From contig OX352774.1 of NCBI GenBank assembly GCA_947095535.1, forward strand, positions 246,723,825-246,787,824: a stretch of DNA of 64,000 nt, read 5' to 3'. The notes under the pieces are model-generated. The model searched no databases, had not been told where the DNA came from, and saw only the letters and a list, made by a program, of their open reading frames with translations. How positions within the stretch are numbered: position 1 is the stretch's first letter; every line of letters begins with the position of its first letter. A program made the translations under genes and the position numbers. This document shows positions 1-11,740 of this stretch, piece after piece. This stretch comes from Poecilobothrus nobilitatus. Taxonomy: Eukaryota; Arthropoda; Insecta; Diptera; Dolichopodidae.

Positions 1-1040
1 TTTTTTTTTGGGAGGCTTATCACCTCTTCTATTTTCCTTTAGTCTGATTGTGTAATATTTTTTATAATATTAACATACATAAATAATGCTAACGCTCTAT
101 ACATATTTGCGACCACTGTGAATTTCATTTAATGTATATTTTATCACTTTTTAAATGGAAAATTAAGCCTTTCGTATATCTAGTCGTGATCAAAAATTTC
201 AAAAAAACATTATTCAGTTCTTAAACCTCAATATTCTTAAAACAAAAAATTTAGAGAAATTATGAAATGGAGAAATTTTCAAAGTATGAAAATTGAAAAA
301 ACGTCGTATCCCTGGAAAAAAGCGATTATTGGAGATTATAGAGAGTAGTTTGAGAAATAAACACCACGTTCCTAGTATACTCGTGCTAAAAATAAATTAC
401 ATTTAGAATTTCTCTCTTTGTTTCGCTCTAACTTATAATAATGCAGTTTCTAAGTTAATCTATATGTAAGTTGGCTGACATTTAATAGTTAAACAATGAA
501 TCTGCTGCATATACGAAATCACACAAAATATTATATGGCGCAGTCTAAAGAACTAAAATTAAAAAAAAAATAAAATTCTTTTCTTCTACAGAATAAAGGA
601 TATTAACAAAATTGCAAGTTTAGAAACTGTAAAAAGACCAAATGGACAACTATTAAAGAAGATTAACTATATTAAAAAAACTAAAATGAAATACATTAAT
701 GGTATTTAATTGGATGGTATTCAATTTGGTGTAGTATTAACAAAATAATAATATCAAATGTAATCATAAAATAATTTTTATTGAAGATACTTTAAATTAA
801 GCTTTTGCAAAATCAACGCCCCTATTAATTTCACTTTGTATAACAATGGAACTTATGCAATAGCAAATTTTCTTGTAAAAGTGTTAAACTCTGATAAAAC
901 ACAATTCTTTTTGGCCTAATTTATACCTATAATATTGCGAGTATTGCGATTACAGAATAAAATATCACATCAGTAGCGCATGATTCTACATATGTACGTG
1001 CGTATTTTACAATATTCTATGCAACTTTAACTTCTTTTGA
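1..1040. other. AT-rich noncoding DNA
   Basis: The stretch is a mixture of A/T tracts with no open frame of protein-like composition, no RNA gene and no recognisable repeat end. I see nothing to annotate apart from homopolymer runs. It leads into the possible protease remnant that follows. Confidence 0.6.
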
Positions 1041-1275
1041 GGATCTATTTATATTTTGGTTGACACTGGGATAAAATTAATACGATTGTAGTACCAGCAC
1101 GTCTACCAATAACTGAAATATTAACTTCTTTAGGTTTAAATTTTAAAAATCTTTATTTTATAAAAAACAAAAAACATCAACTGCAATTTGAACCTTTTGC
1201 TCTAACTAAGACAGCGGACATAATGATGATTCGTTTAAAAAAACAACACCTATTATAGAGAAGAATATATAAATG
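1040..1275 (+). pseudogene. possible LTR-retrotransposon aspartic protease remnant
   Basis: The plus strand reads ILVDTGIKL at about 1053-1079, with Asp-Thr-Gly at 1062-1070. This resembles the catalytic DTG motif of retroviral-type aspartic proteases of Gypsy/Pao-like elements. A stop follows shortly, and an adjacent frame is then open for 57 codons (1085-1258) with a non-homopolymer composition, ending near TADIM. In that family a short conserved segment follows the protease flap, which would be compatible. The frame change and stops mean it is dead. No LTRs, primer-binding site, reverse transcriptase or integrase were found nearby. One motif plus an open stretch is weak evidence; a chance DTG is possible. 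Confidence 0.33.
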
Positions 1276-2650
1276 AAAATTTTCTATGTATTCTAAAGCT
1301 GAACTTTTTAACTCTATACCAGGTTGGTTTTTTTTTTTTTTTTTGTTTTTTTGTTTTAATTAAATATTAAGCTGTGGAATTTTAAATTGATTTTTATTTT
1401 AATTAATCCGTAAAACTAGAATTTTCACAACATTAAGCAAAAAAAAAAAATTATACTAAAATAAAAAAAAAAAACATTTATAAAATAATACTAAAAAAAA
1501 AAAAGCAAAAATCAAATCATAAATCAGTTAGAAAAAAAACAAAAAAAAATTCTACAGAATTATGTATCTTAAGATTTTACCATTTTTATTATTTAGTATT
1601 TCACACGGAACGATTGATTGTACATTTTGTTGCCATTATAAGTATAGTTACAATCAATTGAAAAAAAAATATTAATATGACGTTTAAAAATTGTAAGGCG
1701 TTGTTTTTTTTTTTTTTCAAACTTATTGTAAATTTGCGTAAAAATTCTAATTATATATTTTGCTATGCAGTATGCATTCATTTACTTAACTAGTACTAAC
1801 AACTAAAATATTAATTTACAATCAATAAATTTAATATATTTAATATATCATTAAAGATTTGCTGTCAAATATTAAAATAAATGATCGTTTTGTTGATAAC
1901 AATTCAATATATATGCATATGTATATACATATACATATATATATATATATATATACAATATGTATAAATTTAGTTATGTAATTGCATAATATTTTAACAT
2001 TTATTTTTATTTAATTAACGGTGTAATTATGTTGAATTTAGTGCTATATAAATTTTAAAACTTGAACTTAATCTGTTTTAGTAGAATTTGTGCACTTAAT
2101 AATTATAAATATTATAACAATAAAATAATAATAAAAATAAAAAATTAAAATTAAAATAGAAAGGAATAAATATATAAGAGTTACTTAAGTACATTAAAAA
2201 AATAAATTGAAATATTCATTATATGGTCATTTTTTGCAATTAAGAACAAATTTGTAAAAATTAATTAAGAACAAAATGATTGAAATGTTGAAACAAAAAA
2301 AAAAATTTTTTTAATTTATATTTATATACTATAAATAAATGTAACAGTCAGAGTTTTTTTTATTAGAATTAATTAGAACTTTAAAGATTTTTAAGAGGAT
2401 AAGTTTGATTTTTTTGTTTTTTTATCACTGGCAAATATGGTACACTTAATTTTTTGTTCAATATTCTTTTTTTTTTTCTTTTCAATTTTTCTAATTAAAA
2501 TTACGAGTAAGTATATATGAAAAATGAAAAATGTTGTATATATATATTTAATGTTTATTTTAATATTGAAGGTTTAAAATGAAAATCCTTGATACTGAAT
2601 ATTTTAGTATTTGTTTAAAAATAATTTTTAATCATATAAACAAACACAGA
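1276..2650. other. AT-rich noncoding DNA with poly(A)/(T) runs
   Basis: The stretch contains long T and A runs (around 1327-1345, 1440-1515 and 1704-1718) and an (AT)n/(CATATA)n tract at 1908-1956. The one reverse open frame (1593-1781) is Lys/Ile/Asn/Tyr-rich, has no motif, and is judged a composition artefact. Nothing else is seen. Confidence 0.6.
1908..1956. repeat. (AT)n / ACATAT microsatellite
   Basis: Alternating ATAT with interspersed CATATA/GTATA units runs uninterrupted for about 48 bases. It is a simple sequence repeat. Confidence 0.85.
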
Positions 2651-3025
2651 TATACAGGGTGTTTCCGACTCGATAGTCTTTCTTGAAATGGGTTATCGGG
2701 CATGTGGAGACGAACAAAAAATTGTATTGAAGAGGTGGTCTATTCTGGACCCTTTTCGAGACATGAAGGATTAAAGATGTTTTAGCTACTTTTCATAAAA
2801 AAATCTATAACTTTTGACCGGATTATTATAGAGAGATATAAAAAAAATGCGTTTTGTAGAGCAAGTTTTCAGCTTTAATTTTTCCCGTACTAATGTTTAA
2901 TGTTTCCCATATCATAACAGTTACAAAATTATGAAGGTTCAAAATGATTTAAAATGAAAAAATTATGTTTCAAACTCAATTTTTTTTTTGAAACATCCTA
3001 TATTTGGGGCACTCGGTATAGCATA
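2651..3025 (+). mobile_element. ACAGGGTGT-ended non-autonomous element, copy 1
   Basis: The element opens with TATACAGGGTGTTTCCGACT and appears to close at about 3008-3025 with an inverted, degenerate end (GGCACTCGGTATA). The first 150 bases align with the element at 39264-39920. Shared blocks are a TTATCGGGC/TGATAGGGC segment, a run like AAAAAATTGT, the block GTGGTCTATTCT, then TTTCGAGA/TTTCCGAGA. It has no coding capacity. Related ACAGGGTGT termini are common in arthropod MITE-like repeats; I do not assign a superfamily. The right boundary is uncertain because that end is eroded. Confidence 0.6.
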
Positions 3026-6009
3026 TTTTGAAACAACTTTTCAAGCCCTATTATTAGTACTTAATAACTTTTACTTTATCTCTAATAATAGGTTTATAAA
3101 TTATAGGTTTAAGTTTATAGGTTTAAATAATAGGTTTTTTGAGATATGAAGAATATAAAAGTGTGTTATAACACACAAAATATGCTAAGACACTTTTGAA
3201 AATAACATACTTTTCTATTCTTTATGCTACTTATATAATCTTTGATATTAGATATTTTATTTTGTTCTATAGATTAAAATTATTAAATGTTTTTGTTTTT
3301 TTTTTTCATAATAAATAATATATGACTAACACATATTCCTGTAAGGTTATTCAAAATTTGTTTGTATGTTATTATCCAAAGACTGTATTTCATTTGGCTG
3401 TATGCCTCTTGTCTGTATTTTCATTTGACTATATTTTATTTGACTGGATTTCACTGAAATAATTAAAAGCTCCACTAATTATATGTTTTACATGCATATT
3501 TCAACAATAAAACATTTAAAAGAGGTGCAGGTATTTCCAGTATAATTAAAAAAAAAACATTTAATTTTTTTTTAATTTTTTCGGCTATACTTTGTAAATA
3601 TAGCTTTATTATAAAAATTAAAATATAACAGTAGATTTGTTATAAATTTCTAATACAATTGTACAGAGTTTATACTTTGAAATTGCTTTGTTTCCATAAA
3701 GGGTCTTTCTATCGATGCAAAATGCAACAGTAGTCATTTATTTAAGAAAAACAATAAAGTCGAATTATAAATTGACAATTTTTTCGACTTTGGTTTTTTT
3801 CAGTGTTTTCTACGTTAGTTCCTTCTATGTTAATTTATACAGCCGTATATAAATTGAATATTTTAGGTATATACAAAAATGATTAGTTGATTAAGCAATA
3901 CATTGCGGGGTTGGGGCAGTTGGGTTAATTTGTTGGATTTAGTAAATATTTTTATTTTAAATTATCTGTGGAAAAATTTGGAATGGAAAACACTTTTTGT
4001 AGCAACGATATTAAAATACGAAGAAGAAATTAAGGTAAAAAAAAAAAAAAAAAATCTACTCCTTGGAAATCAAAAATTCTGATTCAAACTTTATGATTGT
4101 GTTTTAAATTTAATAATTTTTTTTAGATATTTTAATAAAATTTTAAATAAAATTCTTTATGTGAAAAATGTTGAAAATTAAAAATTAAAGAAAATTTACT
4201 AATAAAATATTTTAATTTTATTTTGTTTTTTCTATTATTTATTAATTAATTTGTAATTTTTAAAAATATAAAACTAAAAATGTGTTTAATTTTTATAAAT
4301 AAAAATTTTAACTTAAAAATGGTTAATGTTTGCCATTCAAAAACTAAATATGCGATGTCAATAAATGTCTTGAATATTTTCTAGTATTCATAAATTCTAG
4401 TACTACTGTAGTCATATTGTACGCATTTACATCGTTATATTGTACATCGTTACATATTGTACATCGTTTATACTTGTATGTGCTGTTATTATTTTGAATT
4501 TAATATACGGATTTCGAAATTAGGATATTTTCTAAATATCTTCAGTTGTTGGAAAAATTTATCATGTATTAGTTGTAAAAGTAAATGTGTTTGTAGGAGT
4601 ATGGGTGTAATTTAACAGTCGAAAAAAACGGGCAGATTATTTATTAATTTGAGTAGAATATTTGGTTTTGTTTTACTTGGAGGCATTTTATATGGGTTAT
4701 AGAAGAACTACCCCAAATTTCTTATATATATAATATTGTTAATTGAAAAATTTGTTTTCATTATAGTAAGTTTCGATTTACGATGAATTAGAGAGTATAA
4801 TATTTTGAATACTTTATTTATTTTATTGATATGACATATTCTGTAAATGCATTTTTCGTTCATGTAAATTCCTAAAAATTTAATTGATTTTTTCAATGAT
4901 GTATCATCATTGTTCAGATTTAAATAATGATGTAAAACTTAATAATAATAATAGATTTAGTTAAAATAATAAAATTTTATTTAGAACGAACAGACCTTAA
5001 TTACAGAAACTTCAGATTATAAACTTAAAATTTGTCATTTTTTGTCAAATATTTTTGAGAGTATTCAATTTAATTTCGATTTTTTAAAGTATTAAAGGGA
5101 GTACTAAATGAATTAGTTAGGTAATTATCAAAATAATATTTGTTTTTGATTAAATTTTTGAAGATTTAAACTAACTGTTGTTATAATTTAAATCTATTTT
5201 TAATATCTATGTAGTAAATAAAAAAAAACAATTTATGAACAGACAGAATAAAATTTTAAATGATAAAGTCGTTCTGGCATACGAAAACCGCTGACGCAGG
5301 ACGAATAATCAGAAAATATTTAAAACGTAAATATAAAAATGGCAACGGAGTGTCTTTTTACAATATTGAAATTCATTTTAATTTCAAGCGAAAAAAACTA
5401 CTGTACATTTGACTAAACTTTAAATAAAATTAATGTTTTTCATTTTTATTATTGTAATTTTATGTTCTAGTGACTTTCTTATTATCTTCTTATTACTTTT
5501 ATTTTTTTTCATTACTTGAATTATTAGAGAGGAACTCAAAACTAATAATAATGTATTTGAAAAGTTTAAATTTTATAATAATCTGGTGAAATTAAGGTAA
5601 AACTGAATAAAAAGTTCAATTCCTGCTATTGAAAATATTCAACAGATTCACATTGTAGAAAAAAAGTAAATTTATATTTTTCTATATTCACTTGCTCGAA
5701 GAAAATGACTAGCAAAAAAGTGCTTTATGAAAATAAACTAAATGACAGCGTACAGATTCTCTAGTAAAATTCATAACTGTTTTTGTGACCAATAACCATC
5801 ATTAATACTAAAAATTAGATGACCATGGCAATAGCATTCTCGTATGTAACCATCAAATAAAGGAAACTGTAATAAGCATTTTAAGTAAATTCAAAAATAA
5901 GATCAAAAAGTATAAGAAAGCATTAATTATTATCGAAATAAATATAAAAAGAACTTCTCAGTTTTATGATAGTTGAAAACTGTAAAAAATAACACAAATC
6001 AAAAGACTA
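3026..6009. other. AT-rich noncoding DNA
   Basis: The stretch holds no supported gene. Local structure consists of a short ACATCGTT-based tandem repeat at 4429-4472 and many A/T tracts. The reverse open frame at 4708-4896 has no motif and sits in featureless sequence, so it is not called. Confidence 0.6.
4429..4472. repeat. short tandem repeat, three ACATCGTT units
   Basis: TACATCGTT recurs three times, separated by TATTGT or ACATATTGT, giving a period of about 15-17 bases. It looks like a small local slippage repeat. Confidence 0.6.
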
Positions 6010-6200
6010 CACAATGAAATAACATATGAACCAAATATAACGAACAACCAAATATACTCATTCTTAGCTCGTACGTTCAAATTGTGGAATACATTACCAC
6101 TGCAAGTGTTCCGCCATATGTATATAATATACAAATGTTTAAGTAATCAGTTGACTTTCTCCTCCTTATTCCCTTTCTTTCCTCATACAATTTCTCAGCC
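6010..6200 (+). pseudogene. LINE 3' end remnant (jockey/CR1-like RT C-terminus)
   Basis: From 6058 the plus strand reads SFLARTFKLWNTLP, followed by a Phe-rich tail. This is the hallmark FxxRTxxLWNxLP block at the extreme C-terminus of the reverse-transcriptase ORF in jockey/CR1-type non-LTR retrotransposons, just before the 3' UTR. The frame stays open from about 6037 to beyond 6190. The upstream RT catalytic core and endonuclease are absent, so this is a 5'-truncated relic. There is no clear poly(A) tail or target-site duplication. The motif is unusually well preserved compared with the rest of the window. The exact clade cannot be fixed from so short a piece. Confidence 0.7.
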
Positions 6201-8619
6201 AACTAAGAAAATAAATCTAATTGATTGCAAAGTAATTAGTTAGAGTTATTATCCCATTATATTAGCTACGGCGTAAAATCATTTAAGTGGATAAAAATGC
6301 CACACTACAAAGGGGTTTTAAGTTTCCTAGATGTCTTTTAAGGATCTGCATCTCCCGCAGCAAAAAACAAGTAAGTAGAGTAGAACTACATTTAATTCGA
6401 TACAATTGTATGAAAAGTCAACATTTTAAAATTTATTTCACAAATAAACTAAAAAAAAATATAATCACCCATATAATGTTAAGATAAAAATTAATACAAT
6501 TCTTTCTATTAAATAATTATTAATTACTTAATCTAACTTAAATTTATATGACAACATCTTTATTCTTTAACTATTTCAAAAAAAAAAAAAAGTACATATG
6601 TACTTACATTTTTCTAAGTATTTGTCATCATATATATTTTTAGATTGTTAATTTGTTAAATAGTAATTAAGACTACTGTAAAAATTTCTGTAATAAATAT
6701 AATAATAAATTATTAATTACTTTTAAATTATATACGAAAAGATATATATATATATCAGAGCTTAATTTTGTCGACAACAGCGTTCCAATTCCTTTATAAA
6801 ATAATTTCAACAAAAACAGATAAATTAATTACTTTTTGTAATGTATAGCGATGATTTTCAACTTAGAATCCCACACACATCGTAAGAATAAATCCCCCTT
6901 ACAACATTTACATAACCACGTCTGAAACCGTTATGACTGACTGTGTAATTTCCTTGTCCGATTTATATGGCAGGGGAATAAACTATATAAAAAAAAAACA
7001 AAACTTAAAATGAAATTGCCCTAAAATTATAAGAAAAAAAAGATAATAATAAGAGCCAACTTCTCTCACTCCTATTGATATTCCAAAACGTATGTTCTAT
7101 GCAGCCGACTAGTCAAAAGAAAACATACGGTTCAGAGTCGTATCGATCTCGCATGCGCAATCGACATCTGAAAGGACTAAAGAATATGATGAAAACGTAA
7201 TGATAATTTTTGTGGTAATTGGTAAATTTTGCGATTTTACATCAAATTCATGGGGTAGCAATGTTCAAAAATTGTGTAGTCTCCATTTGCCCCGGTTCGT
7301 ATTTTTTTTTTTATAGCAATTAACCCCTGGTGTATTGATTATATTATTATATTCATTTCAATTTAATTCTATTGCATCATTACGATAAATTTATATTGAT
7401 ATTATTTTTTTGTTTTTCTATAATATATTTTTTTTTAATATTTTAAATTTTAATATCCAAAGTATTTATATCTCTTTCACACTTCAAAATGTAGAATATA
7501 TGGTGTTTTACTAATTTTTTGCTAATAAAATAAATTATTAACACAATAATTTAATAAATAATTTTTAAAAATAATACGAAAAAAAAAAAAACAAAATCTT
7601 AGAAAAAGTCATTAAAATTTAAATCTTGAATATAGGTATGTATATATATAAAAATATATTTATTTATTAAATTATATATATATATTGATGACTAGCTATC
7701 TGCCCGTATATATGACTAAAATTTGCACCTTTAACAAATTACCGGAACAAAAAAAATAAATAAATAAATAAATAAAAAATATGTAAAAAATTTTTAAAAA
7801 TACTAATTTGTTTTTTTTTTTTTTTTTTTTTTTTCAATCTTAAATCATCACATATTTTCAAATTAATTATTCATAAATCTAAAATTAATAATAATAAGTA
7901 ATACATAAAATAAAAGATATACATATTAGTTACCGCATATCATTTAAAAAAAAAACATATATTAATATATACTCGACAATATATACGGAATTTGATCTAG
8001 ATCTCTATAATTTTCATCACTATAACAAAAAAGAACAAATTAACAGCTACAACAATAGAAACAATAAAAAAAATCTTAAATTACCATTTTAAAAATCAAC
8101 TGAACAAAATTCTTTATTATTATTGTTAAAATATTAATGAATAAATGTATGAATGAATGTATGTATGTATATATATATTAAAAGTTGTGGGTTCTTTATA
8201 AAAATGACTAACTTTATTTTTAGAAAATACATATATATACATATTATTAACATATGTGTAAATTTATTCATATATAAATATAATGTTAGTTTGTTTATAT
8301 CATATCCGTAATAGAAATATGTATTTTTATTTAATTAAAAATAACTATTTGTTGATAATATTGTAACGTTTAGAATTGATTTTAATTTTATTTATTTTTC
8401 TTTTTCTTTTCCTTTTTTTTATTATTTCCTTCTTTTTCCTATTTTTTTTTTTTTTAAGTTGCATTTAAGACTTTTAGGGTACTATCCAAAAATCTTGAGT
8501 TAATTAGATATCAAAATGTACAACCTCGAAGACTGTAATATACTGCGGCAAGATGGCCAGGCATAGTTTAGCATTCAGCTTTGCTGATCGGGACCAGATC
8601 ATCGAGGCATTCCCTAAAA
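6201..8619. other. AT-rich noncoding DNA with a small mixed-composition island
   Basis: Most of this is A/T tract sequence, including an (AAAT)n run at 7749-7775 and a T24 run at 7811-7834. A more balanced patch at about 7060-7310 contains CGATCTCGCATGCGCAATCG but translates to nothing recognisable on either strand. The open frame at 6287-6487 has no known motif. The leading part of the 8.5-kb retrotransposon relic may begin near 8500, but I cannot read it. Confidence 0.55.
7749..7834. repeat. (AAAT)n tract followed by T24 run
   Basis: Five TAAA units at about 7757-7776 are followed, after a short spacer, by 24 consecutive T at 7811-7834. Such a pair could be the eroded tail of a reverse-strand retroelement, but no element body is recognisable next to it. 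Confidence 0.6.
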
Positions 8620-9128
8620 TGAAAAAGCTGATGAACTTGAAAGAATTGATACAATCTTACAGGTTCTGCCGGATAAAGCAAGACTAGCGGTACTTATATC
8701 CACAAACAAAAAGCTACTTCGAACGGATATTGTAAATAACAAATGGTTAAACTTGTCTTCGGGCAATATTACAACCGATTTAAGACGATCTAATGATCTG
8801 CTTTCTTTTAAAAGGGCAGATATTGTAATGACAATGGGTATAATCACTCTCTAATAGGGAAGTATGCCAAAAGACTTGGCTTAGCCTGGAAATATGAAGA
8901 AGAAAAAGAAACGAATCTTCATCTCCTTTGCACATGCCCATCAGCCTTGTCGGCTAAAAGAAAGGCCTATTTGGTGCAATATCATTCTTCGCTGTGAGAA
9001 AAGCTGGTTTTAACGAGGCGGATAGAAAAATTTTTATGAATGTTATGACAATAGACCAAATACGGTCTAAGTGTGCCTTTTCGGCAGCTACTTTAACCAA
9101 TCCTACTCTATATATACTGAGTTCATAA
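8620..9128 (+). pseudogene. degenerate non-LTR retrotransposon, RNase H/C-terminal region
   Basis: Three overlapping plus frames, joined by frameshifts, give one protein-like track. Frame one (8627-8854) contains NNKWLNLSSG and LLSFKRADIV, like the end of the RNase H domain in I/R1-type LINEs. Frame two (8827-8997) reads NHSLIGKYAKRLGLA and then EETN-type text followed by HLLCTCPSALSAKRKAYL. This matches the post-RNase H pattern TGH...L...GLA...E.H.L..C..L...R...LG with its Cys/His pair. Frame three resumes at about 8970 with GAISFFAVRKAGF and runs to a TAA at 9126-9128. At least two frameshifts make it non-functional. The reverse open frames at 8614-8847 and 8954-9295 are shadows of it. It abuts an older HINE-like fragment downstream. 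Confidence 0.72.
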
Positions 9129-9196
9129 ATCATAATTAAGCAAGGCAGAATGAAAATGAACCGTTTCCAAAAAACATTTTCCAAACGACAACAAAA

Positions 9197-9530
9197 ACCG
9201 TTTAGAATACTGTAACTTGCGCCAAAATTTTTAATTTTTCTTAGAATTTTAAATGTAAGAAAAAATTGTGAAAAATAAAACGACATTTTCTTCAATTTTA
9301 AGAAAATACTATATTTAACTTTTTAGCTTTAATTTTTGCGTTTTACTTTGAAAAAAAAAAAAAATTGTACAGATATCGAAAATTCAGATGTCTAAAAAGA
9401 GAAAAACTTCAATTTTTGTATTTGAGGTATAAAAAATTTTTTTGAGGTAAGTTATATCATAGGATGAACGGACAGAATGAAACTAATAAACAAATTTTTG
9501 ATATTGTTTTGTTGAGAAAAATGTGCCAAA
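9197..9530 (-). mobile_element. old HINE/DINE-like fragment (reverse orientation)
   Basis: The sequence CCGTTTAGAATACTGTAACTTG and the following track align, in the same order, with 27256-28030 and with the reverse complement of 54808-55150. The shared parts are a TTTTTGCGTTTTACTTTGAAA block, a GGATGAACGGACAGA remnant of the GTCC core, and a terminal AATGTGCCAAAA (TAGCACATTTT read on the other strand). It is short, with most of the core deleted, and noncoding. It is one of the most diverged family members in the window. Confidence 0.6.
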
Positions 9531-10743
9531 AACGACTACATTGTATTTGTTCATGTTTATATTGTTTTACTTATTGTTCAAAGTTTGTTATCGAAATTCA
9601 TTAAAGATAATATAGGTTTGTGTCTTAGGATATAGGTTAAGTAATTAACTAATATTAAAATAAATTAATTTGTAGAAATTCTAATACTTATCCTTATCTT
9701 ATTCTAATAAATTTATAGAAAATATACATACTTGAATGAAACAAATATCTAATATTAACCGAGTAATATAATCAGCAATTAATAAGTATTTATATATTAA
9801 TTGTTTAATAAGTATTTAATATTCAATTTTATTTTATTTTTATTAATATTTTTTCAAAGTTATTTTTTTTCATAGTTAATTAAAACTGTTATATAATAAA
9901 TACATTTAAAATGAGATGATATATTGATTTTTTTCCGATGACACCTTGTCATATCAAATAAAATTTATCAAATTGAATTTTATATTTTTATTCATATTAA
10001 TTTTTATTTATATTTAATATAATATGATTCATTAATATTTAAAAGTTTACTTCCGTTTAAATGTATTTTATTTGTTATTTCCGAAAAGTCTTAAAACTCT
10101 GCAGTTAAAGATAATTGAAAATCAAAAAAGGTGTTTTTTTTATTATTACATATAATGAAACTTTTATTACATACCAAAGCAAAATATAACTTGTTACATA
10201 AAAAAATCTACCTAAAACAGCCCAGAGTCATCTAAATAATTCGCAAATCGGAGACTTTAGTCTACTTTGACATAATTTGCTCTTATAGGTCTAAGGAAAT
10301 TTAAAATAAAATAAATGTTATATAGTTTTTTATATAATTATATTTTATATAACATTTACCTTTTCATTAATTAGATTTCCCATCTTGCACATAAATTTTA
10401 TCATAAAATCAAAGAAAAAAAAATATAAATTTTAACAATAAAAGTTTTTCTATAAAATTTAATATGGCATATCCGATTTAATTTTAATTTGTTATTACTT
10501 TATTTGATTAAACTTTAATATTAAAAAATTTACAAAATAAAAAAACAACCATTATTTTAACAATTAAAACACGGGCGGTCCGTTTTAATATAAAGCATGG
10601 CGTCCCGCTGTTATTTTTCAGCTTTGTTCAATCAAAAAACATCTAAACCTTAATGAAAAACCATTAAAAGCTATTTTTTTTTTCTTATTTAAAAAAACAA
10701 AGTTTTGACACCATACCATCAATTGATGAGAATAACAATAGAG

Positions 10744-10778
<35 letters not shown>

Positions 10779-11379
10779 CTAAATTGTATAGATACATTGT
10801 ATCTTAATATAAACACAATATATATTTATATTTTTTTTATTTATTTATTTTTTTAATGTTGTTAGTTTACAAACAACTCGCCCCCGTAATTGTTTATTTA
10901 TTTTCATAATCAAATCATCCGTGTAATAATGAATGATAAAACAAAAAAAAAATAAAAAGAAATACAAAATTAAACAAAAAAAAAAAATTAATAACAAAAG
11001 AAATCATTAAAAAATAGAAACAGAGAAAAAAACAAAACAGGTATAGAAACAAAAATTCTAAACTGACAGCTTTAGAATTATGTTTTGAATTGCTTAGCGA
11101 ACGTGTCAACGATAAGTCACTATGTAATGAATGATTATATGAATTAAGCTTTAAGTGTGTTTTGTGTGTAGTGTTAATTGACATTTTTTTGTTTTTTTTT
11201 TTTTTTTCTTATTTGTTGTAATTCTTTACCATTTTTTATTATTATTATTTAAACAATTGTTGCAAAAGTGTGGCTTAATTTTATTTTTTTATTATAAATA
11301 TATTCAGAGATGTTATAAATAAATGATGTAGAATATTATTTAATTACTTGTTAGTTTATAACTATATAAGTATTTAGTG
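9531..11379. other. AT-rich noncoding DNA
   Basis: The stretch contains an (AT)n tract at 10747-10775 and long A runs. A small G+C-richer patch at 10570-10615 has the quasi-palindrome GGGCGGTCCG. The reverse open frame at 10915-11184 is Leu/Phe/Ser-rich because of T and A runs and is not called. No RNA gene or repeat end is seen. Confidence 0.6.
10747..10775. repeat. (AT)n microsatellite
   Basis: Uninterrupted alternating AT of about 29 bases. Confidence 0.9.
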
Positions 11380-11380
11380 A

Positions 11381-11740
11381 CAATGGGTCGAATGCATAAA
11401 ACTGAGCTTGAACTCAAACCTCACTTTTTCAAACAAAAATATGAGTTGAAGCGTACTTTTTGTTTGGAAAAATGAGATTTGAGTTCAAGCTCACTTTTAT
11501 GCATTCGAGGCAATGGGTCGAATGCATAAAACTGAGCTTAAACTCGAATTTCAGTTTTTCATACAAAACTTACGATCCTTGAACATAGTTTTTATTTGTT
11601 GCGACCCCAATGGGTCCAATGCATAAAATGGAGCTTGAGCTCAAATCTCACATTTTAAAACAAAAACAATGAGTTCAGGTGTAGTTTTCCTTCGATAAAG
11701 TGAGATTTGAGTTCAACCTCAGTTTTAGGCATTCATTATT
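11381..11740. mobile_element. cluster of three foldback units with CAATGGGT junctions
   Basis: Unit 1 (11388-11508) is a long inverted repeat. It begins TCGAATGCATAAAACTGAGC and ends with the near-complement TCACTTTTATGCATTCGA, with arms of about 55 bases around a short loop. Unit 2 (11519 to about 11600) keeps only the left arm. Unit 3 (11615-11735) again has both arms, more diverged. Each unit is preceded by CAATGGGTC. The structure is that of a MITE or foldback element that inserted or duplicated next to itself, with the CAATGGGT string either a target-site duplication or part of the unit. It is noncoding. Confidence 0.75.

Noticed and set aside
9197..9295. Reverse-strand open frame 8954-9295 (113 codons), the longest in the window
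   Set aside because: It runs antisense across the LINE RNase H relic and into the HINE-like fragment, so it is a shadow of mobile-element sequence with no domain of its own.
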